The notes under the pieces are model-generated. The model saw nothing but the letters and a program-made list of their open reading frames with translations. It had not been told where the DNA came from and searched no databases. From the NCBI GenBank assembly GCA_016868775.1, contig VGFT01000004.1, positions 1 through 64,000 on the forward strand: 64,000 nucleotides of DNA, read 5' to 3'. This document shows positions 10,355 to 19,346 of this stretch, in pieces (positions within the stretch are counted from its first letter, which is position 1; each line of letters opens with the position of its first letter). The position numbers and the translations under genes were made by a program. The DNA comes from Bacteroidota bacterium. GTDB lineage: Bacteria > Bacteroidota > Bacteroidia > Chitinophagales > Chitinophagaceae.

Positions 10355-10375
10355 GCTGAAAAATTTCAGCTTTTT
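10355..10375 (+). terminator. Candidate intrinsic terminator in long non-coding stretch
   Basis: GCTGAA-AAAT-TTCAGC followed by TTTTT. Confidence 0.35.
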
Positions 10376-10871
10376 CTGAAACATCCAAAACAATAAGTTG
10401 CACTCAAAAAATCATGTTGATTATCAAAAAAAATATCGATTTGTGGCTAAAAGTTTAGAAAAGATTTGAAAAAAGGCAAAACGATTAGAAATTTTAAGAG
10501 CGATATGTCTTTGAGTCTCTTAGTCATTTCTTGTTATTGAATGATATAACTCAGTTCTGTATTTGTTGCTACTTCGGAGAAGAATCTCTTTGCTAGCCGA
10601 GGTCAAAAGTAGTCTCATTATACGATCGATCTATGTTATTTTATTAAAAAACAAAATCAAGGAGCGGTCTCAATTGTCATGTTGTTTTACTAAATAATTA
10701 TGATGATTGATTTCTATTGTGTTGTCTCAAAAAAAATAATTACTGCTTTCATAGCTTGTCTCTTTCAATAATATATTAATGCAACTCATTTTTAAAATTC
10801 AATGTTGTGTGGATATTTCATATTGTAAACACATAAAAAATATCTGTACATTAGAATCAAATCGAAACGTC

Positions 10872-11174
10872 ATGAAACCAAAAATGAAAGTTGAGCCAGC
10901 ATGGGTACAGCGAAATCGTCAGAGGAGTCGAGAAAGATATCATCGGTTGAAAGATGAAAACCATCTTATTCTTATTGCTGATATGTTACTTAAGTCGCTC
11001 TCAAAAAAGTATGGACTGGATGTTTTCATACCAGTTGAAAAGTTCACTGAAGTGGATTTTCCATTTGGAGTCAGCACAGGTTATATTTCGAAGTACTCTC
11101 GCTTTGATATTGTAGTAGATAAATTTTGCTACTCCTATTTCACAAATCAAACTATAAAAATCAATATGGTATGA
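10872..11174 (+). CDS. Small basic hypothetical protein (upstream gene of an ATGA-coupled pair)
   Basis: MKPKMKVEPAWVQRNRQRSRERYHRLKDENH...; ORF can extend to 10779. TGA at 11172-11174 overlaps an ATG at 11171. Confidence 0.5.
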   Translation: MKPKMKVEPAWVQRNRQRSRERYHRLKDENHLILIADMLLKSLSKKYGLDVFIPVEKFTEVDFPFGVSTGYISKYSRFDIVVDKFCYSYFTNQTIKINMV

Positions 11175-11512
11175 ATATCAATCATTTCAATAACTCATTA
11201 AGCATCTTATCGCAATCTATGGCCAATGATCCACTTGATCCATTCGGCCATAAATTACAACCGCTTGCATCTTCTTTATCCGCGTTGCCATTAAAGTCGG
11301 GCAGTATGTTCACGTTCGAAGAATACTGTGTAATGGCTGTTGGTGCAGCATGTGTTGGAGTAGCTTTATATCAACTAAATAACATCTACTTTGCTTCACA
11401 AAGCCTTTCTCCGACATTTTACGAAATGTTAGAGGAATCATACATTGATCAGCGAAATACACTTAGGCGCCTTCATTTTCCAATTATCAATGTACCTAAG
11501 GCGGTAGGGTAG
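11171..11512 (+). CDS. Small hypothetical protein with one predicted hydrophobic segment
   Basis: MNINHFNNSLSILSQ...EEYCVMAVGAACVGVALYQLNNIYFA...; ATGA overlap with upstream ORF. ORF track start is 11126. Confidence 0.5.
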   Translation: MNINHFNNSLSILSQSMANDPLDPFGHKLQPLASSLSALPLKSGSMFTFEEYCVMAVGAACVGVALYQLNNIYFASQSLSPTFYEMLEESYIDQRNTLRRLHFPIINVPKAVG

Positions 11513-11579
11513 TAAATATGAGAGGGTAAGGTTATTTGCGTGTACTCAAGGTGTGCATTTGAATTGTCTGCTTTTTATT

Positions 11580-12872
11580 CTAGTTTAAAGCAGTTTTGTT
11601 AGATAGCGCCTCCCTCAAAGCCTGTTGTAGTAGTTTTTCATTTTGTGATTCACTTTCTTGAATACTGTCCTCCAACTCATTGCAATACCGCATTAGTTCT
11701 TCGACTTTTTGAACGATGCGGTTTTGTTCATAAAATGGTGGTATTGGTATGAGACAAGAAAGGATTTGGTCCTTTCTAAGATTAGTTTGCTTTTTACCGT
11801 CATCAAAATTTAAGAAATGCATATTTCGATCTAAAGCAAGGCAGAGGTAATGGCTATTGATAATGAATGGCGAGATTCCACCAATACGTTGATTAAGCGT
11901 GTAAGTGTCATCCTTCTCTATCAAATAAGCCCGGCCTAGAGCTCTGCCTCCTGGAACATCACTCATTACAATCACAATCTCATTTTTGTACAAAGGTGTA
12001 AGCATTTTAGTTGCCCTTTTTATCTGTTTTCCTGAAGTTGAAACGAAACGAGATGTAACCAAAATAAATTTTCCCTCCTCTCTAATATACTGCTCATGTG
12101 CTTTGCCGTTTTTGAATTCGCAAATCTCCCCCAACCTACACCACACCCAGCTTTCAGGAATTTCAAAAGGAATCTCTTCTGGTTTGATGGGTGTTAGTTC
12201 TTTTTCCTTTTTTAGTTTCTTCTTTGCAATAAATTTTTGCTTCTCCGCTTTTACTTTTTTGAGCAATTCGCTGGCGGGTTCGTCTTTGGGGTTTTGCTCA
12301 ACCAATTTGCCTTGTACAGCATCTTGCAACAGTTGCTGACGGAGTTGCTTAAGTAATTCTAATTGGATTTTCAATTCCGCATCCAAAATGTTACTGGCTT
12401 CCTGTGACTTAATTAGCTTTCGATAGAGATTTTGTTGATCATCATACTCCGGAATAGTGATTTCAATGTTACATAAGTCCTCAAATCGCAATGCTTGTCT
12501 TACTGTTCCTCTTGCATAAAATTTGATTTGCCTTAACCCTTCATCAGATTTTAAAAACTTAAGTAGCAATTCTGAAATAATGGATTTGGGCTTTGGCTTA
12601 AAAACCACATAGGCAGGACTTATCAATCCTCTTGTATCATCGCTAACCAAGCCAATGGAACCAACATTCACACGATACGGGTTATATGCGAAACATCCCT
12701 TTTCAATTATCTTGTAATCTACTGCTTTATCTTCTGCTGCATATTTTGTTTTAATTATACCTTCTTCATTGCTTACACCATAAAAATCTAATCCGTCAGC
12801 CCCTCCAACATCTTTGGCTCTGACAGAAAAATTGTCAACTAAATCACCTAATCGAACAGTCCTCCAACTCAT
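11580..12872 (-). CDS. hsdS: Type I restriction-modification specificity subunit (two TRDs)
   Basis: MSWRTVRLGDLVDNFSVRAKD... and second TRD start ESWVWCRLGEICEFKNGKAH, with helical spacer QLELLKQLRQQLLQDAVQGKLVEQNPKDEPASELL. Confidence 0.95.
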   Translation of the reverse strand: MSWRTVRLGDLVDNFSVRAKDVGGADGLDFYGVSNEEGIIKTKYAAEDKAVDYKIIEKGCFAYNPYRVNVGSIGLVSDDTRGLISPAYVVFKPKPKSIISELLLKFLKSDEGLRQIKFYARGTVRQALRFEDLCNIEITIPEYDDQQNLYRKLIKSQEASNILDAELKIQLELLKQLRQQLLQDAVQGKLVEQNPKDEPASELLKKVKAEKQKFIAKKKLKKEKELTPIKPEEIPFEIPESWVWCRLGEICEFKNGKAHEQYIREEGKFILVTSRFVSTSGKQIKRATKMLTPLYKNEIVIVMSDVPGGRALGRAYLIEKDDTYTLNQRIGGISPFIINSHYLCLALDRNMHFLNFDDGKKQTNLRKDQILSCLIPIPPFYEQNRIVQKVEELMRYCNELEDSIQESESQNEKLLQQALREALSNKTALN

Positions 12873-14305
12873 TTTACAGCTTGCTTTAGTTGGTATAACA
12901 ATTTGTGACTGTAATCAAAGCTTTTAGCCAATTGTTCCATCAGTTCAGAACTGCTTAGTTCAACTGCTTCTTCTTTTTTGGTTGGGTTTTTTATATCTAA
13001 ATCATACCCACGTTCTTTAATAGTTTTGATGTTCACTTTCCAGGCTACTTCACTTTCCTTTCTTTTGTTCCACCATTTTTTAATGGGTTCAAATTCTTTT
13101 AACTGAATCGGTCTTGTTTTGCTATATGCCTTGTAATCCTCCGGCATACGGTGTTCATAGTACCAAACATCTTTTGTAGGTTTTCCTTTTGCAAAGAATA
13201 ATAGGTTAGTTGCTACCGTTGCATAGGGCTGGAAAACTGAATTGGGCAATCGGATAATTGTATGCAGGTTGCAATCCTCTAATAGTTTTTGTCTCACTCG
13301 TTGCTTTACGCCATCACCTGTTAAACTGCCATCAGGCAAAACTATCCCGGCTCTTCCATCTTGCTTCAGCAAATGAATCATTAAGATTAAAAATAAGTCT
13401 GCGCTTTCTTTGGTGCGGTAGGTCTGTGGGAAATTACTCTCATTCCCATTGGCTACAATTCCTCCAAATGGTGGGTTGGCTAGTATTACATTAACTCGAT
13501 GCTTCTCTGTAAAGTTACTTAAGGGTTGCTCTAGAGCATCTCTAAACTTAATGTTTGGTATTTCTATATCGTGTAAGATTAAATTCGTTGTTGCCAACAA
13601 ATACGGCAGTGGTTTGTATTCCCAACCGGCGATATTCTCTTCTATGCTCTTTCGCTCTTTTACATTCTTTGCCTGTTTCTTAAGATGCTCAATGGCACAG
13701 GTTAGATAGCCACCGGTTCCACAGGCAGGATCTAAAATCTTTTCACCCAATTGTGGGTCGAGAATCTCAGTAATGAATTGTGTAATGGCTCTTGGGGTAT
13801 AGAACTCACCACTTTTTCCTGCACTTTGTAGTTCTTTTAGTATTGTTTCATATAACTCTCCAAATGCGTGTCGGTCTTTGGCGATATTAAAATCAATCTC
13901 ATTGAGCTTGTTCAACACCTTGCGGATGCTGATTCCACTCTTCATGTAGTTGTTATTTCCTTCAAAAACCTCTCGCACAATAACTGCGCGCTGGTTCCCC
14001 CTGCTCAAATCTAAATTGCGTAAAGCAGGGAATAATTCTCTATCTACAAAATTCAACAGCTCGTCTCCGGTCATACCTTCGTCATCACCCGCCCAATTCC
14101 CTTTTTCTTTTATCCAGTGAAATCGCTCTGGGATAGGGGATTTGTACTTGCTATCTAATAATTCTAACTCCTTGTCTTTATCAGAGAATATTTTGAGGAA
14201 GAGCATCCAGCCCAATTGCTCAATACGTTGAGCATCACCATTCAATCCGGTATCCTGCCACATGATATTCTGAATACTCTTAACTATCCCACCTATATTG
14301 CTCAT
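12869..14305 (-). CDS. hsdM: Type I restriction-modification methyltransferase subunit
   Basis: GEFYTPRAITQFITEILDPQLGEKILDPACGTGGYLTCAIEHL and ILANPPFGG (NPPF) motifs. Confidence 0.97.
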   Translation of the reverse strand: MSNIGGIVKSIQNIMWQDTGLNGDAQRIEQLGWMLFLKIFSDKDKELELLDSKYKSPIPERFHWIKEKGNWAGDDEGMTGDELLNFVDRELFPALRNLDLSRGNQRAVIVREVFEGNNNYMKSGISIRKVLNKLNEIDFNIAKDRHAFGELYETILKELQSAGKSGEFYTPRAITQFITEILDPQLGEKILDPACGTGGYLTCAIEHLKKQAKNVKERKSIEENIAGWEYKPLPYLLATTNLILHDIEIPNIKFRDALEQPLSNFTEKHRVNVILANPPFGGIVANGNESNFPQTYRTKESADLFLILMIHLLKQDGRAGIVLPDGSLTGDGVKQRVRQKLLEDCNLHTIIRLPNSVFQPYATVATNLLFFAKGKPTKDVWYYEHRMPEDYKAYSKTRPIQLKEFEPIKKWWNKRKESEVAWKVNIKTIKERGYDLDIKNPTKKEEAVELSSSELMEQLAKSFDYSHKLLYQLKQAVK

Positions 14306-14307
14306 TG

Positions 14308-16707
14308 TTATGCTGTATTATATAATTCAAATTCTAATTCTTTGACTGCATCAAGGTATTGTTCCTTGCTACCAAATTGGTTGATGATTTCAAGCGGAGA
14401 TCCAAACTCATCAAATGGATTTACCCTTAAAACTTCAATGCTTTCAATATTGATAATCCCTTCATCAGCGTATTTATCTAAAAGTGCTTCCAAAACTTTG
14501 CGTGCTTGTTCGCCATACTTCGTGAAGTAGTTGCGCTTCTTTACATTATTGGCTCTTTCCATTCTGGTGAGTGGCGGCATATCATATGCTACATGGCATA
14601 TTAAGTCAAACAAATCCACCTGTTTGTCAACGGCCTGATACAGGGCTTCTACCATTACACCTTGTTGTTGTAATTCGGAAATGATTGCCTCTTTCCTCTC
14701 TGCATTATTCCACGATTTAAGGAAATCATCTAGCGATGCAAACTGTCCTTTAATAATCTCTTTGGTGTAATCCTTTAAGCTGGTCGTAATGGGTTTACCG
14801 GTTTGATCGAAGTACATCTCACGGCTAATCAGTATAGATACATCTATTCCATTCACATATATTTTTTGGCGTTGCTCTTCGGCAACCCTTGATCCATTGG
14901 CCTGAGTTCCAATAGGGTAGCGGATATTTGTATTTTTAAATTCAACCTCTTCACCCGTTTCCGCATCTACGGCTTTAGAGGTATCATTCTCCTCTTCAGT
15001 TATGACGATGTCTATGGGGTCATCCTGTGTAATCGGTTTCACTCGAATTGGATCGCCATCAAAATCTTTATCAGCGAATAAATTAGTTGCGTTTCTGAAA
15101 TCCAGTATGGTGAAATACATCTTATCAAACTCCTCATTGATGCGTGTGCCACGACCAATAATCTGTTTGAACTTGGTCATTGAATTGATATTCGCATCCA
15201 GCACGATTACTTTGCAGGTTTGTGCATCCACGCCCGTGGTCATTAATTCGGAGGTGGTTGCAATCACCGGAAAACGCTCTTCTGGATTGATAAAATTGTC
15301 GAGCTCGCGCTTGCCCTCATCATTATCCCCGGTAATCTGCATGATGTATTTGTAATTCTCCTTTACTAAATCAGCGTTGTAACGGGATAAAGCAGAACGC
15401 ATCCGCTCTGCGTGGTCAATATCCACACAAAAGATGATGGTTTTTGCATAGCGGTCATACCCCTTCAAAAATTCAGTGACCTTTTCTGCTACCAGCTCAG
15501 TTCGCTCATCCACTACTATTGTTCTATCAAAGTCTGAACGGTTATACATCCTATCTTCAACCTCTTTGCCACTTTTGTCTTTGAATCCTTTTGGGGGACG
15601 CCATCCCTCTAAATCAATGTTTAGGCCAACACGAATAACTCGATAGGGGGCAAGGAATCCGTCATCTATGCCCTGTTTTAGTGAGTAAGTATAAATAGGA
15701 TCGCCAAAGTATTCGGTATTGCTAGTCTCTTTTGTTTCTTTTGGCGTTGCAGTTAATCCAATATGGGTCGCTTTATTAAAATATATCAAAATCTCTCTCC
15801 ATGCGCTATCCTCCTTTGCACTTCCTCTGTGACACTCATCAATAACAATCAGGTCGAAGAAATCAGGGGAGAATTGCTTGTAAACATTCTTATCCTCTTC
15901 ACCACCGGATAGACCCTGATACAACGCCAGATAAATCTCATAGCTCTTGTCAACCATGCGTTGCTTGACCACGGTCATCTTATCCTTGAAGTGCTTGAAG
16001 TCACCGCGCTTGGTTTGGTCAATAAGCGCATTACGGTCTGCCAGGAATAGGATTCTCTTTTTAGTTCCGGATTTCCATAGGCGATGAATTATCTGAAATG
16101 CTGTATAGGTTTTTCCAGTGCCAGTTGCCATTACAAGTAGCAATCTATTTTGACCTTTGGCAATTGCTTCAACGGTTCTGTTTACTGCGATTTGCTGGTA
16201 ATAGCGAGGCCTTCTTCCTGTGCCATCGAAGAAATACTCTTGGGCTACTATGCTTTCCTCTTCGGTGGTTGTAATCCCTTTGTATTTTTTATAGATCTCC
16301 CATAAACGTTCGGGGTTAGGGAATTCATCTAATGAAAGCTCTTGCTCAATATTTAGATCATCACTGGATCGGTCATGAAATAAAAATCCATCCCCATTGC
16401 TGCTGAAAACACATGGGATATCCAATATTCGGGCATAGTCTAGCGCCTGCTGAATCCCTGAGCGGACAGAATGATTATTATCTTTCGCTTCGATTATAGC
16501 AATTGGAATATTTGGCTTGTAATACAGGATATAATCTGCACGTTTTGCTTTACCTCGTGTCGATAATCTACCACGGACGAAAATTTTTCCATCGGTAAAA
16601 GAGACCTCCTCCAGCAGCTGAGTATGCTTATCCCACCCCGCTTTTTCGATGGCAGGCGTAATAAACTTGGTGCAGATATCGCGTTCCGATAGACTTGTTT
16701 TGTCCAT
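14308..16707 (-). CDS. hsdR: Type I restriction enzyme endonuclease/helicase subunit
   Basis: N-terminal nuclease motif (YKPNIPIAIIEAKDNN), LLVMATGTGKTYTAFQI (Walker A), VIDECHRG (DECH), IIGRGTRI. Confidence 0.97.
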   Translation of the reverse strand: MDKTSLSERDICTKFITPAIEKAGWDKHTQLLEEVSFTDGKIFVRGRLSTRGKAKRADYILYYKPNIPIAIIEAKDNNHSVRSGIQQALDYARILDIPCVFSSNGDGFLFHDRSSDDLNIEQELSLDEFPNPERLWEIYKKYKGITTTEEESIVAQEYFFDGTGRRPRYYQQIAVNRTVEAIAKGQNRLLLVMATGTGKTYTAFQIIHRLWKSGTKKRILFLADRNALIDQTKRGDFKHFKDKMTVVKQRMVDKSYEIYLALYQGLSGGEEDKNVYKQFSPDFFDLIVIDECHRGSAKEDSAWREILIYFNKATHIGLTATPKETKETSNTEYFGDPIYTYSLKQGIDDGFLAPYRVIRVGLNIDLEGWRPPKGFKDKSGKEVEDRMYNRSDFDRTIVVDERTELVAEKVTEFLKGYDRYAKTIIFCVDIDHAERMRSALSRYNADLVKENYKYIMQITGDNDEGKRELDNFINPEERFPVIATTSELMTTGVDAQTCKVIVLDANINSMTKFKQIIGRGTRINEEFDKMYFTILDFRNATNLFADKDFDGDPIRVKPITQDDPIDIVITEEENDTSKAVDAETGEEVEFKNTNIRYPIGTQANGSRVAEEQRQKIYVNGIDVSILISREMYFDQTGKPITTSLKDYTKEIIKGQFASLDDFLKSWNNAERKEAIISELQQQGVMVEALYQAVDKQVDLFDLICHVAYDMPPLTRMERANNVKKRNYFTKYGEQARKVLEALLDKYADEGIINIESIEVLRVNPFDEFGSPLEIINQFGSKEQYLDAVKELEFELYNTA

Positions 16708-16711
16708 ATAT

Positions 16712-17695
16712 TTATTCTGGCCAGAGCCCTCTTCTAAACTTAATTTTTCCCGCTAAATCCTCTTGTTCCTCTTCGGACAGCAGGTCCATTACTTTATCAT
16801 ATTGTTCTGTAAATATCTCAATAAATCTTCTTCCATCAATTAGGCTTATTGGGGTCTTTTCGGGATCCCCTGCACTTTCTATCGCTTTTCTTTGAAATGC
16901 GCTTAAGGTTATAAAACACCCTTGGTGTCCAGATTTTAATGCGCCCCTAAGGTTCCTTATGTCACGCTCACCTATGGCAGATTGTTCATACCTCTTTACT
17001 TGTACCTGCAATTGTATTTTAGCCACGCCCATGACGTTGAGCACGCCTTCAAAATCAATGCCTCCATCTCCTGTTTTACCTTGCCTTTGTTTTGCTTCAA
17101 ATCCTAGAGATTGTAAGACGTAGCTCACGAGCAACTCAAATTCATCTGAATCAAGCTCTAATAGACGTTCTTTTATTTTATCAAAAAGATGATCTAATTC
17201 TATCGCTGTGGCTACAATTGGAGAATCTTCAACTCGCTTGCCAATCGCTTTTAATACCTCACCTTCCTGCTTTACTCGGTATACTGTTTGCATTGAGCGA
17301 AGGGTATTTTGCAGGGGGACAGAGAAGTTTTGCCGATTAAGGGGCTCCTCCTTCCATTTCACGTCTCTTACATAGTACCATGGTATTCCTTTTATCACCT
17401 TATAGTAAACCTCAGAGGTTATTTCACCTACAAGTAGTAATTCATTGTCGTAAGGGCATAAAATTGTGTCACCAATTTTGATCTCGTACATAAAGCGATA
17501 AATCTGTCCTACGTTTATCGCCTTTTGCATCTTTTTGTGGTCTGGGAATTCTACGTTATAGTGTTCTTCAATCTGCTCACGTGTTTTTGGAAGATCAGGG
17601 TAGTTGTTCAACCACCCAATAGCGGCTATCCCCAATTCCTTTAATTGGCTCGTGTATCTTCCGTAATCAGCCCGAATTATATATACCGACATGCT
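16712..17695 (-). CDS. Mrr-family restriction endonuclease with N-terminal PUA/EVE-like domain
   Basis: Mrr_cat signature FELLVSYVLQSLGFEAKQRQGKTGDGGIDFEG...IQLQVQVKRY; N-terminal segment VGQIYRFMYEIKIGDTILCPYDNELLLVGEITSEVYYK...YYVRDVKW. Likely start is MSVYIIRADYG rather than the ORF start at 17731. Confidence 0.85.
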   Translation of the reverse strand, partial: SMSVYIIRADYGRYTSQLKELGIAAIGWLNNYPDLPKTREQIEEHYNVEFPDHKKMQKAINVGQIYRFMYEIKIGDTILCPYDNELLLVGEITSEVYYKVIKGIPWYYVRDVKWKEEPLNRQNFSVPLQNTLRSMQTVYRVKQEGEVLKAIGKRVEDSPIVATAIELDHLFDKIKERLLELDSDEFELLVSYVLQSLGFEAKQRQGKTGDGGIDFEGVLNVMGVAKIQLQVQVKRYEQSAIGERDIRNLRGALKSGHQGCFITLSAFQRKAIESAGDPEKTPISLIDGRRFIEIFTEQYDKVMDLLSEEEQEDLAGKIKFRRGLWPE

Positions 17696-17798
17696 GGTTC
17701 GTTTTTGTAAAATAAGAGTATCAAGTAACAAATTTTAAGATATGAAAAAGCCTGCAACAACGCTTTAATGATCTCATGAACATTCAAAAATCTTCAAT

Positions 17799-17820
17799 CG
17801 GTGGACTAACGGTGGACTAA
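17799..17820. repeat. 11-bp perfect tandem repeat CGGTGGACTAA x2
   Basis: Sequence reads cggtggactaacggtggactaa, about 57 bp from the 3' end of tRNA-Ser. Confidence 0.9.
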
Positions 17821-17828
17821 AATCCAAC

Positions 17829-17868
17829 AAAAAAAGCGTAACTAACAGATATTCAGTTAATTACGCTT
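17829..17868 (-). terminator. Intrinsic terminator downstream of tRNA-Ser
   Basis: Minus strand: AAGCGTAATTAACTGAATATCTGTTAGTTACGCTT followed by a T run (AAGCGTAA/TTACGCTT stem). Confidence 0.8.
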
Positions 17869-17876
17869 CATTTTCG

Positions 17877-17964
17877 CGGAGACTGAGGGATTCGAACCCT
17901 CGATACCCTTTAGAGGTATACACACTTTCCAGGCGTGCTCCTTCAACCACTCGGACAAGTCTCC
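17877..17964 (-). tRNA. tRNA-Ser(GGA)
   Basis: Minus strand GGAGACTTGTCCGAGTGGTTGAAGGAGCACGCCTGGAAAGTGTGTATACCTCTAAAGGGTATCGAGGGTTCGAATCCCTCAGTCTCCG; acceptor GGAGACT/AGTCTCC, anticodon loop CTGGAAA, long variable arm, T loop GGTTCGAATCC. Confidence 0.95.
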
Positions 17965-18061
17965 ATTCCATACCCCCCTTTCGGTTGGCTGGGCCGCAAA
18001 AATACAAAAGAAAACCGTACTTCCCCGAGCCTCTAACATTCTCACGATCAACCTATTCCAC

Positions 18062-18122
18062 TAACTTCTCAAACTTCTCAAACTAACTCCCAAACTCCCA
18101 AAATATCCAAACTGCCCAAACT
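18062..18122. repeat. Degenerate C/A-rich short repeats (CTTCTCAAA, CTCCCAAA units)
   Basis: cttctcaaacttctcaaactaactcccaaactcccaaaatatccaaactgcccaaact. Confidence 0.6.
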
Positions 18123-19004
18123 CTATTCCCTGGTCTTCAAGTATCTGGTCGTTATCGCTGACATCACCACCCCAAAACCCACCCCGGCAACAATAAAGAC
18201 CTGGGCAATGCCGCTCTCGGCTCCAAAAGAGAGTTTGAGTAAAATGGTGGAGATCACAAAACTGGAATTGCGGATGATCACCGGAAAATCATCGGTGTAA
18301 AAAAGCGAGAACAATAAGATCAATACATCACCCAGAATGAGCAACGTAAAAAAGTGATCGAAAAAGATAGCGTTTACATTCGGCGTGACTACCAAATCAC
18401 CTGCTCCACGTAATCCATATAACCAATCCCCCAAGGCATATATCCCCAACCCAAGGGCCATGAAGAATAAGATGCCTGACAAATTTTTCTTGGAATTGAT
18501 GAAGCGCCGCATTTTTGAATCCTGACCCGGATGATCCGGTAAGGCGGACGGTTGTATCGATTGGCGACCACTCACCCGGTAAAACAAGAGGATCAGGGCG
18601 AACAATACCATCACCGCCCCAAGGTCGTACCACAATTCCAGGTTGTTGATACTGAATAAATTGCCCCCCGACAGATCCAAATGCGTCATGTCCTTGAATA
18701 CGCCGCGGATCAAGATCAATACAATGATCTCATACTGCTTCCCCACATAAATGGTGGTAGAATGCTGTAAATAATACAACAACAGATACGCTTCATATAC
18801 CAGCAAAAAGGAAAACGGCGTGTAAATGGCATTGATGGGATTGCTCAACAACCCCGCCGGATCCTGCCCCAATACATAGTGATAAAATCCATACAAGCCC
18901 AGATGCACCAAAAAACTCGCAATGGCCAAAAACAATGTGTACCGCCCCATCCGCGCCCGCAACGCAGGTGTAAAAAATAAGTCGGCAGATAATTTTGCAG
19001 CCAT
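18123..19004 (-). CDS. Multi-pass integral membrane protein, unknown function
   Basis: Long ORF with many hydrophobic segments; good codon-like composition. Confidence 0.7.
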   Translation of the reverse strand: MAAKLSADLFFTPALRARMGRYTLFLAIASFLVHLGLYGFYHYVLGQDPAGLLSNPINAIYTPFSFLLVYEAYLLLYYLQHSTTIYVGKQYEIIVLILIRGVFKDMTHLDLSGGNLFSINNLELWYDLGAVMVLFALILLFYRVSGRQSIQPSALPDHPGQDSKMRRFINSKKNLSGILFFMALGLGIYALGDWLYGLRGAGDLVVTPNVNAIFFDHFFTLLILGDVLILLFSLFYTDDFPVIIRNSSFVISTILLKLSFGAESGIAQVFIVAGVGFGVVMSAITTRYLKTRE

Positions 19005-19323
19005 CGTTGTAGGCTTTGGTGAACAGTAAGGTATGCCTTTTCACCCAAACTCCCCCAACTACTTTCCAGTTCCCCGCTTGCTCCGGATTGATTCTCTCCG
19101 GCGATTCCGCAGCATGCTCTCGCCAGTCCGGGTCGTAGGATACAAACCAGGAGATCCAGATAATTCTGCTCACCCGCATCAGCCAGGGCTGTAGGGCCAG
19201 CAAAAGGACCGCATTGCTGATCAACCAATATAAAAATCGATTGTCTTCCAACCCAAACCCGATCAATAACCACCAAGCTACCAACGTCGCTACACTCAAT
19301 GCAATGGTCAATGCATAACTCAC
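18793..19323 (-). pseudogene. DUF983-like membrane protein fragment lacking its N-terminal zinc-ribbon half; C-terminus out of frame over the downstream gene
   Basis: Frame reads DWTDRVGFYYGTGYVSYALTIALSVATLVAWWLL...LMRVSRIIWISWFVSYDPDWREHAAESPERINPEQAGNW, resembling the C-terminal half of DUF983; only a GTG start is available and in-frame TAA lies just upstream. ORF overlaps 18123..19004 by 212 nt. Confidence 0.5.
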
Positions 19324-19346
19324 ATACCCCGTTCCATAGTAAAAGC

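Noticed and set aside
10199-10393. 64-aa minus-strand ORF
   Set aside because: Low-complexity Ser/Phe-rich AT-rich ORF with no motif; not supported as coding.
18845-19276. 143-aa minus-strand ORF overlapping the DUF983-like fragment
   Set aside because: Third-frame reading with Cys/Trp-rich random-looking text; the DUF983-like frame explains the region better.
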